Source: Streptomyces antnestii (GTDB lineage: Bacteria > Actinomycetota > Actinomycetes > Streptomycetales > Streptomycetaceae). From it: a stretch of DNA of 64,000 bases. Shown here in pieces: positions 35,885-45,246 of this stretch. The notes beneath the pieces are model-generated. The model was given only the letters and a program-made list of their open reading frames with translations, was not told the DNA's origin and made no database searches. Both the position numbers and the translations under genes were made by a program. Position 1 is the stretch's first letter. The number at the start of each line of letters is the position of its first letter. The stretch lies in the NCBI RefSeq assembly GCF_004005495.1, contig NZ_RZYA01000001.1, forward strand, positions 62,001 through 126,000, read 5' to 3'.

Positions 35885-37080
35885 TGGCCGTGCCCGCCTG
35901 GGACGAGTGGCACGATGCCGAGCCGCTCGCCGTCCGATCCGCCCCCGTGCCCGAATACGGCGCCGGTTCCCTCGCCGACCTGCTGCCCACGCTCGGCTCC
36001 CACCTCGGCGTCCCCGGCTGCGCCGCGGCGATCCCCGAGCTGGCGCCCGCCGACCGTGCCTGCGTGTTCCTGATCGACGGGCTCGGCTGGGAGCAGCTCA
36101 AGGCCCACCCCGACGAGGCGCCCTTCCTGACCTCGCTCCTTTCCTCCTCACGCGGCGGCACCGGCAGCCCTCTCACCGCGGGCTACCCGGCGACCACCGC
36201 CACCTCGCTCGCCTCCGTCGGCACCGGCCTGCCGCCCGGCGCGCACGGCCTGCCCGGCTACACCGTCCGTAACCCGGACACGGGCGAGTTGATGAACCAG
36301 CTCCGCTGGATCCCCTGGACGCAGCCGCACGTCTGGCAGCCGTACCCGACGATCTTCCAGCGAGCCCACGACGCCGGGGTGCACACCGCGCAGGTCTCCG
36401 CACCCGCCTTCGAGTCGACGCCCCTCACGAAGATCGCCCTCAGCGGCGGCACCTTCCGCGGGCGCCTCTCCGGCGAGGACCGCATGGACCTGGCCGCCGA
36501 GCAACTGGCGGCGGGCGACCGGTCGTTGGTGTACACGTACTACAGCGAGGTCGACGGCAAGGGCCACCGCTTCGGCGTCGACTCCGACCCCTGGCGCGGT
36601 CAGCTCATGTACGTCGACCGCCTCGCGCAGCGCCTCGCCGAGCAGCTTCCGCCGCGCAGCGCCCTGTACGTCACCGCCGACCACGGCATGATCGACATCC
36701 CGTTCGACGAGCAGTCCCGTATCGACTTCGACGAGGACTGGGAGCTGCGCGCCGGCGTCGCCCTCCTCGGCGGCGAGGGCCGCGCCCGCCATGTCTACGC
36801 GGTGCCGGGCGCCGAGGCCGACGTGCTGACCGTGTGGCGCGAGGTGCTCGGCGAGCAGTTCTGGATCGCGAGCCGGGACGAGGCGATCGAGGCCGGCTGG
36901 TTCGGCCCGCACATCGACGAGCGGGTCTACGCGCGCCTGGGCGACGTCATCGCGGCCGCCCGCGACGACGTGGTCATCATCGCCTCGGAGAACGAGCCCA
37001 AGGAGTCGGCCATGGTCGGCAACCACGGCTCGATGACCCCCGCCGAGCAGCTCGTACCGCTGCTCGAAGTCCGCACCTGA
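35884..37080 (+). CDS. alkaline-phosphatase-superfamily nucleotide pyrophosphatase/phosphodiesterase
   Basis: The 398-aa protein has the metal-binding FLIDGLGWEQL, the nucleophile Thr region GYPATTATSLASVGTG, YYSEVDGKGHRFG, YVTADHGMIDIP and the late His in VGNHGSMTP. These are the metal and nucleophile positions of NPP-type phosphodiesterases. No signal peptide is visible, so it appears cytoplasmic. The substrate is unknown. It is coupled to the DUF5998 gene and lies 48 bp before tdk. Confidence 0.9.
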   Translation: MAVPAWDEWHDAEPLAVRSAPVPEYGAGSLADLLPTLGSHLGVPGCAAAIPELAPADRACVFLIDGLGWEQLKAHPDEAPFLTSLLSSSRGGTGSPLTAGYPATTATSLASVGTGLPPGAHGLPGYTVRNPDTGELMNQLRWIPWTQPHVWQPYPTIFQRAHDAGVHTAQVSAPAFESTPLTKIALSGGTFRGRLSGEDRMDLAAEQLAAGDRSLVYTYYSEVDGKGHRFGVDSDPWRGQLMYVDRLAQRLAEQLPPRSALYVTADHGMIDIPFDEQSRIDFDEDWELRAGVALLGGEGRARHVYAVPGAEADVLTVWREVLGEQFWIASRDEAIEAGWFGPHIDERVYARLGDVIAAARDDVVIIASENEPKESAMVGNHGSMTPAEQLVPLLEVRT

Positions 37081-37128
37081 ACGTCCCCGTACCCTTCCCC
37101 GCGTCCGCTGAAAGGCCCTCAACTCCCC

Positions 37129-37779
37129 ATGCCCGAGCTCGTGTTCTTCTCCGGAACGATGGACTGCGGGAAGAGCACCCTCGCTCTCCAGATAGAGCAC
37201 AACCGCTCGGCGCGCGGCCTCAAGGGCCTGATCCTCACGCGGGACGACCGGGCCGGCGAGGGCAAACTGTCCTCGCGCCTCGGCCTCGTCACCGACGCCG
37301 TCGAGGTCGCCGACGACCTCGACCTGTACGCGTACGTCGTCGACCGGCTGTCCCAGGGCGGCCGGGTGGACTACGTCATCGCGGACGAGGCGCAGTTCCT
37401 CGCGCCCGCCCAGATCGACCAGCTCGCCCGCGTCGTCGACGACCTCGGCCTCGACGTCTACGCCTTCGGCATCACGACCGACTTCCGCTCCAAGCTGTTC
37501 CCCGGCTCGCAGCGCCTGGTCGAACTCGCCGACCGCGTCGAGGTGCTTCAGGTCGAGGCCCTGTGCTGGTGCGGCGCCCGCGCCACGCACAACGCCCGTA
37601 CGGTGGGCGGCCGGATGGTCGTCGAGGGCGCCCAGGTCGTCGTCGGCGACGTCGACCGCGGCGACGACGAGGTCGGCTACGAGGTCCTGTGCCGGCGCCA
37701 CCACAGCCGCCGCCTCACCTCGGCAACGTCCCGTGCCGGCTCCCTCTCCCCGGACGTGCTCCCCGTCGCCGCGGACTGA
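37129..37779 (+). CDS. tdk: thymidine kinase
   Basis: The 216-aa type II enzyme phosphorylates thymidine for dTTP salvage. Walker A is GTMDCGKST (residues 9-17), DEAQF is the Mg and catalytic region, and the C-terminal zinc lasso uses Cys in LCWCGARATH and CRRHH. The length is typical. It is convergent with the VOC gene, 28 bp away. Confidence 0.95.
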   Translation: MPELVFFSGTMDCGKSTLALQIEHNRSARGLKGLILTRDDRAGEGKLSSRLGLVTDAVEVADDLDLYAYVVDRLSQGGRVDYVIADEAQFLAPAQIDQLARVVDDLGLDVYAFGITTDFRSKLFPGSQRLVELADRVEVLQVEALCWCGARATHNARTVGGRMVVEGAQVVVGDVDRGDDEVGYEVLCRRHHSRRLTSATSRAGSLSPDVLPVAAD

Positions 37780-37807
37780 CCCCGGACAGCGGCGCCCAGG
37801 GCGTGAC

Positions 37808-38593
37808 CTAGCCTTCGCCGAGCGGCACCGACCGCACCAGCGTGAACACCGCGCCCTCCGGGTCCGCGACCGTCGCGACGCGGCCGCGCGAGCCGTCTCG
37901 CGCGGGCTTCAGGACATGCCCGCCGAGCTCCTCGACCAGTGACACGGAATCGTCCACGTCCGCCACCTCGAAGTACGTCATCCAGTGCGCGCCCCGGTCG
38001 CGCGGGAGCGAGTGGCCCACCCCGTGCACCGCCGCCACCGGGCTGCCGTTCAGGCGCAGCGTCAGATAGTCGAAGTCGGCCGAGACGACGGCCTCCTCCT
38101 CGTAACCGAACGTCGCCTCGTAGAACTTCGCGACGCTCTCGGTCTCCTGGGTCACCAGCTCGTTCCACGCGGGCGCGCCCGGCACCCCGGAGAGCGCCAT
38201 CCCCAGGTGCTCGGCCGCCTGCCAGATGCCGAACACCGCGCCCGCCGGGTCCGACGCGATGGCCATCCGGCCCGCCTCCCCGGCGTCGAGCGGACCGACG
38301 CCGACCGTGCCACCGCAGTGCCGCACGGTCTCCGCGGTGGCGTCCACGTCGTCCGAGGCGAGGTACGGGGTCCAGGCGACGGGCAGATGGCGGTCGGACG
38401 GCATCTGCCCGATCCCCGCCACCTCGTGACCGCCGAGCAGGGCCCGCACGTAGGGGCCGAGCTGCTGCGGTCCCGGCCGGAACTCCCAGCCGAACAACGC
38501 CGCGTAGAACCCCTGGGTCGCCGCCATGCCGTGCACCATGAGACTCACCCAGCAGGGGGTGCCCGGCGCGCGCCTGGCTGCTGCCTCGGTCAT
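37808..38593 (-). CDS. VOC (glyoxalase/bleomycin-resistance fold) protein
   Basis: The 261-aa protein is a tandem of two VOC domains (about residues 10-125 and 135-255), each with the paired-beta pattern (QGFYAALFGWEF; AKFYEATFGYEEE) ending in DPAGAVFGIWQ and DPEGAVFTLVR. Members are metal-dependent lyases, dioxygenases or binding proteins; the substrate is unknown. ATG 38593 is preferred over GTG 38599 because GAGGAG then stands 9 bases upstream. Confidence 0.88.
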   Translation of the reverse strand: MTEAAARRAPGTPCWVSLMVHGMAATQGFYAALFGWEFRPGPQQLGPYVRALLGGHEVAGIGQMPSDRHLPVAWTPYLASDDVDATAETVRHCGGTVGVGPLDAGEAGRMAIASDPAGAVFGIWQAAEHLGMALSGVPGAPAWNELVTQETESVAKFYEATFGYEEEAVVSADFDYLTLRLNGSPVAAVHGVGHSLPRDRGAHWMTYFEVADVDDSVSLVEELGGHVLKPARDGSRGRVATVADPEGAVFTLVRSVPLGEG

Positions 38594-38845
38594 CGTCACT
38601 CTCTCCTCGGAACAAGATCACGTGATGCGACGCGCCCGAGCTGATCCTGGCACTCCGTGCCGCACGCCGCTGATCGGCCGCGCCGCCACGGCCGGACTCC
38701 TCGCACGAGGATGCCTGGCGAGGTGTTTCGCATCCATTGCCACGCCATGACCTCGCGATGTCCGGTCGGTCAACGCTCGGTAGTCGATCGTGCACGCTAG
38801 CCGACCGACGGCGCTCGGGCCAGAGCATGCGCAAGGATGACCCTC

Positions 38846-39706
38846 ATGAATGCCATTGCCATCATCACCGCAGCCGAACTCGCGAGCGACTTGGCGGGGG
38901 AGAACCCGCCGGTGCTCCTCGACGTCCGCTGGCAGCTGAGCGTGGCCAAGGCGGCGGGCGCCCCGGCCTTCGACGGACGGGCCGCCTACGAGGCCGGACA
39001 CCTCCCGGGCGCGGTCTTCGTCGACCTGGACGCGGACCTCGCGGGACCGGCCGGCGCGGCCGGCCGGCATCCGCTGCCGGACGTGGCGTCCTTCGGCGCC
39101 GTCATGCGCCGGGCCGGTGTGTCGGCCGACCGGGACGTGGTCGTGTACGACGGCGGACAGGGCTGGGCGGCCGCGCGCACCTGGTGGATGCTGCGCTGGA
39201 CGGGTCACCCGTCCGTGCGCGTGCTCGACGGCGGTCTCGCTGTCTGGGAGGGCCCGCTGGAGACGGCGACGCCGTCGCCGGAGCCCGGCACGTTCGAGCC
39301 CGCGCCGGGCGCGGTCGCGCTCCTGGACGCCGACGGCGCGGCCGCGCTCGCCCGCACCGGGACCCTTCTCGACGCCCGCGCGGCCGAGCGCTACCGCGGT
39401 GACGTCGAGCCGATCGACCGCGTCGGCGGTCACATCCCGGGCGCGGTGTCCGCGCCGACGACGGAGAACGTGGCGGGCGACGGCCGTTTCCTGCCCGCCG
39501 AAGAGCTCGCGTCCCGCTTCAAGTCCCTTGGCGCGTCCGGGGGTTCGGACGCGGTCGGGGTGTACTGCGGCTCCGGCGTCTCGGGCGCCCACGAGGTGCT
39601 GGCGCTCGCGGTGGCGGGGATCGACGCGGCGCTGTACGTCGGGTCGTGGTCGGAGTGGTCGTCGGACGAGTCCCGCCCCGTGGCGACCGGCCCCGACCCT
39701 CAGTAG
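38846..39706 (+). CDS. sulfurtransferase (rhodanese, two domains)
   Basis: The 286-aa tandem-rhodanese protein has an inactive N-terminal domain and a catalytic C-terminal domain with active Cys in VGVYCGSGVSGAH. The CGSGV loop resembles 3-mercaptopyruvate sulfurtransferases (CGTGV) more than thiosulfate sulfurtransferases (CRKGV). The ATG at 38846 has AAGGA 8 bases upstream; an in-frame ATG at 38837 is less well placed. A long terminator follows. Confidence 0.92.
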   Translation: MNAIAIITAAELASDLAGENPPVLLDVRWQLSVAKAAGAPAFDGRAAYEAGHLPGAVFVDLDADLAGPAGAAGRHPLPDVASFGAVMRRAGVSADRDVVVYDGGQGWAAARTWWMLRWTGHPSVRVLDGGLAVWEGPLETATPSPEPGTFEPAPGAVALLDADGAAALARTGTLLDARAAERYRGDVEPIDRVGGHIPGAVSAPTTENVAGDGRFLPAEELASRFKSLGASGGSDAVGVYCGSGVSGAHEVLALAVAGIDAALYVGSWSEWSSDESRPVATGPDPQ

Positions 39707-39717
39707 GGCATTACCCA

Positions 39718-39756
39718 TGTGAGAGGCCCGCGCCGTGTCGGCGCGGGCCTCTCACA
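39718..39756. terminator. bidirectional terminator, sulfurtransferase / sepH
   Basis: TGTGAGAGGCCCGCGCC pairs perfectly with GGCGCGGGCCTCTCACA (17 bp) around GTGTC, between convergent genes. Confidence 0.9.
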
Positions 39757-39770
39757 CAGCGACTTTCCGG

Positions 39771-40853
39771 CTAGTCCTGCTTCTTGCGGCGGGTGCCGAA
39801 CACGATCTCGTCCCAGCTCGGCACGGCCGCCCGACGCCCCGGCCGCACTCCGTCGGCCTCGGCCTGGCGGTCGGTGGTGCCGGTGAGCCGGTCGCGGTGA
39901 CCGGCGACGCTGCGCGGCATGAGGACGTCCGCGTAGGCGGAACCCGCCCCGGCGGACGCGGCGGGTGCCGGGGGCTCCTCGGCCTCGACGGGCTCCGGCT
40001 CCTCCGTGACGGGCTCGGGCGTGGGCACCGCGGGCCGCTCGGGGACCACGATGTCGCCGCGATAGCTGGGCACGGCCTCCAGGAGGCTGGTCAGCGAGTC
40101 ACGCTCCGACGCCGAGACGGCGGCAGGGCTCTCATCGGTGATCTCCGGCACGGGCGCCGGCGGTGCGGGACGCTCTAGTGGGCGCTCCAACTGCCGGTCC
40201 AGGGCCCGGTCGAGGGGGCGGTCGCGGGGCAGCCTGGCGATACGCGGCACGAACGGAAAGCTGGGTTCCGGCGTCGCGATGTCGTCGGTCTCGCCGATGA
40301 GCGAGCGCGCCTCGTCGTCGACGGCCTGGACGAGCCGCCGGGGCGGGTCGTACGTCCAGCTCGCCGAGTGCGGTTCGCCCGCGACCCGGTAGACGAGCAG
40401 AACCTCCCAGGTGCCGTCGTCGCGACGCCAGGAGTCCCACTGCACGGTCTCCTTGTCGGCGCCGCGCAGCAGCAGCCGCTCCTGCACCGCCTCGCCGAGC
40501 TGAGGGCCCGCGTTCTCGCCGGGGCGGCGTACGGGGGTCTTCCTGGCACGCTCGGCCATGAAGGCGCGCTCCGCGAGCACGGGGCCCTCGAAGCGGCGGA
40601 CACGGTCGACGGGGATGCCGGCGAGCTGCGCCACCTCCTCGGCGGAGGCACCGGCACGTATCCGCGCCTGGATGTCGCGAGGGCGGAGATGGCTCTCCAC
40701 CTCGATCTCGATCTGGCCGAGGCGCGGACGGTCGCCGCGCACGGCGGCCCGGAGGCGCTCATCGATCGGAAGCGTGTACTCCGTGCTGTCCGCAGCCTTC
40801 AGCACCAGCCGTGTGCCGTCGTTAGAGACGGCCACGACACGCAGTTCGGGCAT
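39771..40853 (-). CDS. sepH: cell-division protein SepH (DUF3071)
   Basis: This 360-aa regulator of FtsZ assembly in sporulating Streptomyces begins with the conserved DUF3071 domain (about residues 1-165). That domain contains an HTH-like segment (ASAEEVAQLAGIPVDRVRRFEGP) and the HWD-type strand region ETVQWDSWRRDDG. A Pro/Glu-rich disordered C-terminal half ends in the conserved VPSWDEIVFGTRRKK. The ATG at 40853 has GGGAGG 5 bases upstream. Confidence 0.93.
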   Translation of the reverse strand: MPELRVVAVSNDGTRLVLKAADSTEYTLPIDERLRAAVRGDRPRLGQIEIEVESHLRPRDIQARIRAGASAEEVAQLAGIPVDRVRRFEGPVLAERAFMAERARKTPVRRPGENAGPQLGEAVQERLLLRGADKETVQWDSWRRDDGTWEVLLVYRVAGEPHSASWTYDPPRRLVQAVDDEARSLIGETDDIATPEPSFPFVPRIARLPRDRPLDRALDRQLERPLERPAPPAPVPEITDESPAAVSASERDSLTSLLEAVPSYRGDIVVPERPAVPTPEPVTEEPEPVEAEEPPAPAASAGAGSAYADVLMPRSVAGHRDRLTGTTDRQAEADGVRPGRRAAVPSWDEIVFGTRRKKQD

Positions 40854-41314
40854 GGGGACCTCCCGGGTGGTGCCTGCCGACGTCACGTGCGTCGCTGCTT
40901 CCGCTAGTCGAGTGTGGCCTGCCCGGGTGCAGCCTGCCACAACCTTGCCGAGTTGCCCGGCGTGTCGGGCGTGGGCCCTGGAACGCCGTTATGGCACGGT
41001 TACCTGTTCGCAACGCTAAGTGACCGAGCTCGTCACCCTGTGCAACGAACCCCCTCTCGGCGGTCCTGGAAGGCCCCGGGCACCCTGACGGGAGACCGGA
41101 CCCAGGGCTCGCAACGGTACTCCATTCGGGCCACTCGGGTGGACCGGCACGCCATCGAAGTTCTCATGCGGGGCGGGAGTTGGTACGGGGTGCGGCTCGC
41201 CCCGGGTCCATGGACGTGGCGTGCTTCACGGAATCTCCTGATCCGGAACTAATCGCTTCTCGCTTACGTCCCTTTCTCGTGAAGTAAGTCGAGAAAGGCA
41301 GGCAAGGGTCGGAG
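40854..41314. other. intergenic region, no gene seen
   Basis: This 461-bp divergent spacer lies between sepH and the Thr-repeat membrane protein gene. Short plus-strand frames exist (one ends at 41252), but their third-position composition is not Streptomyces coding-like. It presumably holds both promoters. Confidence 0.5.
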
Positions 41315-42583
41315 ATGGGCGATAAGCCGGGAACCTCCAAGGACGTACCAGAAAAGCCCAAGGGGAAGCGGCTCGACCTGAGTGTGCCGCAAGTGGCGGG
41401 CAGTGCCGTGGCCGCGGTCGTGGCGGCCAAGCTGGCCTCCGGGCTCGGCGTGTACGGGACGATCGTGGGGGCGGGCGTGGTGAGCGCTCTGGCCACCTGC
41501 GGCGGCACGCTCTTCCAGCACTTCTTCCGGCGGACCGGCGAGCAGATACGTGACGTCGCGGGCCAGGCGATACCCAAGAACCGCCAGGTCCCGGTGACCC
41601 GTGAGGGCCGGCCCGTACCGGAGACCTTCCGGTCCGACGCGGTCCCGTCGGCGACGGCCACGGTGGCCCGGCGGACGAGCGCGCTGCCGAGGACGACGAC
41701 CTGGGGCATGGCGGCTCCGGCGCAGGATGCCGAGGCGACGACGGTTCTGCCGGCGCCGGGGGCTGACGCGACGACAGTCCTGCCGGTAGGGGGCGGCGAC
41801 GCCACGACGGTTCTGGCGGTACGGGGCGGCGACGCGACGACGGTTCTGCCGGACCTCGGCGGCGAGCGGACGCAGCTTCTCAAGAGTGATGACCGCACCC
41901 GGCTTCTCGCGGCGCGTGCTGTTGATCCGGAGAAGACCCGATTGCTCAGGGCCGTTGTCCAGGACGACGCCACGCGCGTGCTGCGTGCCGCGACGGCGCC
42001 AGAGGGCGGGGATGACGGGTCCACCCATGGGCTGCCCCAGGATTTCCCCCATGACGTCCCCGACGAGTTCACCGAAGGGACCACGCATCGCGCGCGCGTG
42101 CGGAGCTGGAAGCGGCCCCTCACGGCCGCCGCCCTCGTCTTCGGCGTGACCATGGGCGGCATCACAGCGTACGAGCTCGCCTCGGGGCAGAGTTTCAGCG
42201 GCGACGACGAACACACCACCGTCCGCGAGGCCTTCACCGGGGGCGGCGGCTCCTCGCCGCGCAACGACCACACCCCCGCGCCCGGCACCTCACAGCATCA
42301 GCAGCAGCCGTCGGACGGCGGCAGTGCCGGGACGCACAGTGGCGCCCCGCAGGACGGGGGCGGGAGCCGGCAGGGCGGGACGACGGAGCCCACGCCGACG
42401 CCCACCGCAAGCGCGGACTCCCACACCGGCTCGGACAGCGGGACCGGCACCGGAGCGGGCGGCGGTTCCGGGACCGGCGCGGACAAGTCCACGCCCACGC
42501 CGACCCCGACACCCACTCCGAGCGCGTCCCAGAGCGGTCCCGGGGCCGACGCGTCGCAGCAGGCCCAGACGCCGGCCGGGTGA
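41315..42583 (+). CDS. membrane protein with [D/E]xTxxL repeats, function unknown
   Basis: I do not recognise this 422-aa protein. It has a Gly/Ala-rich glycine-zipper-like segment (about residues 22-68), then eight repeats of the pattern [D/E]-x-T-x-[V/L]-L (residues 140-224: four ATTVL copies 11 residues apart, then TQLL, TRLL, TRLL, TRVL), one membrane helix (about 269-287) and a long Gly/Ser/Thr/Pro tail with PTPTP runs. An acidic residue two before Thr and a hydrophobic one three after resemble actinobacterial Ser/Thr-kinase sites and FHA ligands; this is inference. It ends 6 bp from the convergent oxidase gene. Confidence 0.8.
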   Translation: MGDKPGTSKDVPEKPKGKRLDLSVPQVAGSAVAAVVAAKLASGLGVYGTIVGAGVVSALATCGGTLFQHFFRRTGEQIRDVAGQAIPKNRQVPVTREGRPVPETFRSDAVPSATATVARRTSALPRTTTWGMAAPAQDAEATTVLPAPGADATTVLPVGGGDATTVLAVRGGDATTVLPDLGGERTQLLKSDDRTRLLAARAVDPEKTRLLRAVVQDDATRVLRAATAPEGGDDGSTHGLPQDFPHDVPDEFTEGTTHRARVRSWKRPLTAAALVFGVTMGGITAYELASGQSFSGDDEHTTVREAFTGGGGSSPRNDHTPAPGTSQHQQQPSDGGSAGTHSGAPQDGGGSRQGGTTEPTPTPTASADSHTGSDSGTGTGAGGGSGTGADKSTPTPTPTPTPSASQSGPGADASQQAQTPAG

Positions 42584-42589
42584 GCGCGG

Positions 42590-43942
42590 TCAGTCGCCGA
42601 GGACGCGGCGCAGATAGTCGTTGGCGAACAAGCGGTCCGGGTCGAGTCGGTCCCGCAGCGCCGTGAACTCGCCGAAGCGCGGATAGACCGAGGAGAAGTA
42701 CTCGGCGTCGCGCGTGTGGACCTTGCCCCAGTGCGGCCGGCCCTCGTGCGCGGTGAAGATGCGCTCGGCCGCCGTGAAGTAGGCCTGGTACGGCGTGCCC
42801 TTGTACATGTGGACGGCGATGTACGCGCTGTCCCGGTCGGACGCCGTGGAGAGGGCGATGTCGTCGGCGGGGGCCGTGCGGACCTCCACGGGGAAGCTGA
42901 TCCGCAGGTTCGAACGGTCGACCATGGTCTTCAGTTCGCGCAGCGTCTCGACCAGGGCCGCGCGCGGAACGGCGTACTCCATCTCCACGAAGCGCACGCG
43001 GCGCGGAGACGTGAAGACCTTGTAGGGGATGTCCGTGTAGGTGCGGGCGGAGAGCGCGCGGCTGGAGACCTTGGCGATCGCCGGGATCGTCGAGGGGACC
43101 GCGCGGCCGAGCGAGTTGACCGCCTGGAAGAGGCCGTTCGACAGGAGCTCGTCCTCGAAGAAGCTGCTGAAGCGGCTGACGGGGGCCTCGGGGCCCGCGC
43201 TGCGGTTGTTGCGCTTGGTGTTGCAGTTGCCGGTGTGCGGGAACCAGTAGAACTCGAAGTGCTCGTTCTCCGCGTGCAGGGCATCGAAGTCGCTCGTGAC
43301 CTTGTCGAAGGTCATCGGCTCCTCGCGGGCGGTGAGCAGGAAGACCGGCTCGACCGCGAACGTGATCGCCGTGACGATGCCGAGGGCGCCGATGCCGATG
43401 CGCGCGGCCGTGAAGACCTCGGGATTCTCTTTCTCGGAGCAGGTGAGGACCGAGCCGTCGGCGGTGACCAGTTCAAGGCCCTTGATCTGCGCGGAGATTG
43501 ACGCCGATTCGCGGCCCGTGCCGTGCGTGCCGGTGCTCGTGGCGCCCGAGACGGTCTGCTCCATGATGTCGCCCATGTTCGTGAGTGACAGGCCCTCGCG
43601 GGCCAGGGCCAGGTTGAGCCTCTTGAGCGGTGTGCCGGCCTCCACCGTGACGGTGCCGGCCTCGCGGTCAATGTTGCGGATCCCGGTCAACAGTTGAGGG
43701 CGTATCAATACACCGTCGGTCGCCGCCGCTGCGGTGAACGAGTGGCCCGTGCCGACGGCCTTCACCTTGAGGCCGTCCTCGGCCGCCGCGCGGACGGCCG
43801 CCGACAGCTCCTCCACGGACGCGGGCGTCACCTCGCGGACCGGCCGCGCGGTGACGTTCCCCGCCCAGTTACGCCACGGTTCGTTCCGTGTCCTGGCCTG
43901 TCGGGCGTTCGTCGTGCCGTTGCCCGCGTTCCCCGTGCTCAT
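42590..43942 (-). CDS. FAD-linked sugar-1,4-lactone oxidase (ALO family)
   Basis: The 450-aa VAO-type flavoprotein has the N-terminal FAD domain with AVGTGHSFT (the His is the likely covalent flavin site), SGATSTGTHGTG, and the C-terminal ALO domain with EFYWFPHTGNC and the HWGK motif. Family members oxidise D-arabinono-, L-gulono- or L-galactono-lactones, or xylitol in related alditol oxidases; the substrate is not assignable. The first 74 bp overlap the end of the MFS gene in another frame, so the pair is cotranscribed. Confidence 0.92.
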   Translation of the reverse strand: MSTGNAGNGTTNARQARTRNEPWRNWAGNVTARPVREVTPASVEELSAAVRAAAEDGLKVKAVGTGHSFTAAAATDGVLIRPQLLTGIRNIDREAGTVTVEAGTPLKRLNLALAREGLSLTNMGDIMEQTVSGATSTGTHGTGRESASISAQIKGLELVTADGSVLTCSEKENPEVFTAARIGIGALGIVTAITFAVEPVFLLTAREEPMTFDKVTSDFDALHAENEHFEFYWFPHTGNCNTKRNNRSAGPEAPVSRFSSFFEDELLSNGLFQAVNSLGRAVPSTIPAIAKVSSRALSARTYTDIPYKVFTSPRRVRFVEMEYAVPRAALVETLRELKTMVDRSNLRISFPVEVRTAPADDIALSTASDRDSAYIAVHMYKGTPYQAYFTAAERIFTAHEGRPHWGKVHTRDAEYFSSVYPRFGEFTALRDRLDPDRLFANDYLRRVLGD

Positions 43943-45203
43943 CGGTTCCTCCCCGCTGCGGCACCGGCTGCTTCAGCCGGCGGTACCCCAGGAACCCGAC
44001 CGCCACCGCGACGGCACCGGCCACGGCCGGAACCCCGTACCCGGCCTTCGCGCCGGCGGCGTCGATCACCCAGCCGGCCACGGAGGAGCCGAGCGCGACA
44101 CCGACCGCGAGTCCGGTGCTCACCCAGGTCATGCCCTCGGTCAGTTTCGCGCGTGGTACGTGCTGCTCGACAAGAGCCATCGTCGTGATCATCGTCGGTG
44201 CGATGGACAGGCCCGCGACAAACAGCGCCACGGCCAGAAACGGCAGGTTCCCGACCAGTAGGAGGGGGATCATACTCACGGCTGTCGTGCACACACCGAC
44301 CAGCCACCGGCGGGCGGGCGCCCCCTTGAAGTGCAGCAGGCCGAAGACCGCTCCGGCGACGCAGGAGCCCGCCGCGTACACCGCCAGGACGAGGCTGGCC
44401 ACCGCCTTGTGGCCCTGGTCGTCCGCGAACGCCACGGTCACCACGTCCACCGAACCGAAGATCGTGCCCGTCGCCACGAACGTGGCCACCAGGACCTGAA
44501 GGCCCCGCGACCTCAGGGCCGATCCCGAGGAGTGCTGCCCGCGCGGATGCGGAGCCGGCTCGGTCGCGCGCTGGGCCGTCAGCCAGAAGACACCGACCGC
44601 GAGGAATCCGCCCGCGAGAAGAGGCCCGGCCTCCGGGAACCAGGCGGTCGACAGGCCGATCGAGATGATCGGCCCGAAGATGAAGCACACCTCGTCGATG
44701 ACGGACTCGAAGGAGTATGCGGTGTGCAGCTGAGGGGTGTCCCTGTAGAGGGCCGCCCAGCGCGCACGGATCATCGAGCCCACGCTCGGCACACAGCCGA
44801 TGAGGGCGGCGAAGAGGAACAGAGTCCAGTCCGGCGCCTCGAACTTCGAGCACAGCAGCAGACCCGCGACCGCGACGAGCGACATCAGGGCGGCCGGACG
44901 CAGCACGCGCCGCTGTCCGTGCCGGTCGACGAGCCGCGAGATCTGCGGGCCGATGGCGGCCGCCGAGAGCGCCACGGTGGCGGACAGGCCGCCCGCGAGC
45001 CCGTAACGGCCGGTCAGTTGGGAGACCATCGTGACGATCCCGATGCCCATCATCGACAGGGGCATCCGGCCCAGGAACCCGGCGACCGAGAAGCTCTTGG
45101 TGCCGGGCAGGGCGAATATGGCGCGGTAGGGGCTGGGCAATTCGACTCCGGTAAGGCGCGAAGGTGGCCAAGACAGCTTACGGGGCGCGGGGCCGGGTGG
45201 CAT
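43869..45203 (-). CDS. MFS transporter
   Basis: The 444-aa protein has about 12 hydrophobic helices, the MFS loop segment [14 protein letters not shown] after helix 2 and a second-half counterpart. The substrate is unknown. The ATG at 45203 ([12 protein letters not shown]) was chosen; starts nearer the first helix are possible. The C-terminal tail is hydrophilic ([16 protein letters not shown]) and is encoded in the 74 bp shared with the lactone-oxidase gene. It is divergent from ferrochelatase, 43 bp between starts. Confidence 0.88.
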   Translation of the reverse strand: MPPGPAPRKLSWPPSRLTGVELPSPYRAIFALPGTKSFSVAGFLGRMPLSMMGIGIVTMVSQLTGRYGLAGGLSATVALSAAAIGPQISRLVDRHGQRRVLRPAALMSLVAVAGLLLCSKFEAPDWTLFLFAALIGCVPSVGSMIRARWAALYRDTPQLHTAYSFESVIDEVCFIFGPIISIGLSTAWFPEAGPLLAGGFLAVGVFWLTAQRATEPAPHPRGQHSSGSALRSRGLQVLVATFVATGTIFGSVDVVTVAFADDQGHKAVASLVLAVYAAGSCVAGAVFGLLHFKGAPARRWLVGVCTTAVSMIPLLLVGNLPFLAVALFVAGLSIAPTMITTMALVEQHVPRAKLTEGMTWVSTGLAVGVALGSSVAGWVIDAAGAKAGYGVPAVAGAVAVAVGFLGYRRLKQPVPQRGGTDEHGERGQRHDERPTGQDTERTVA

Positions 45204-45246
45204 GGCCGTTTCCCGCCTGTCAGTGCCGGGTGGCAGGATCGACGAC

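Noticed and set aside
40914..41252. Possible small gene upstream of the Thr-repeat protein
   Set aside because: Third codon positions are not G/C-biased and no family is recognised.
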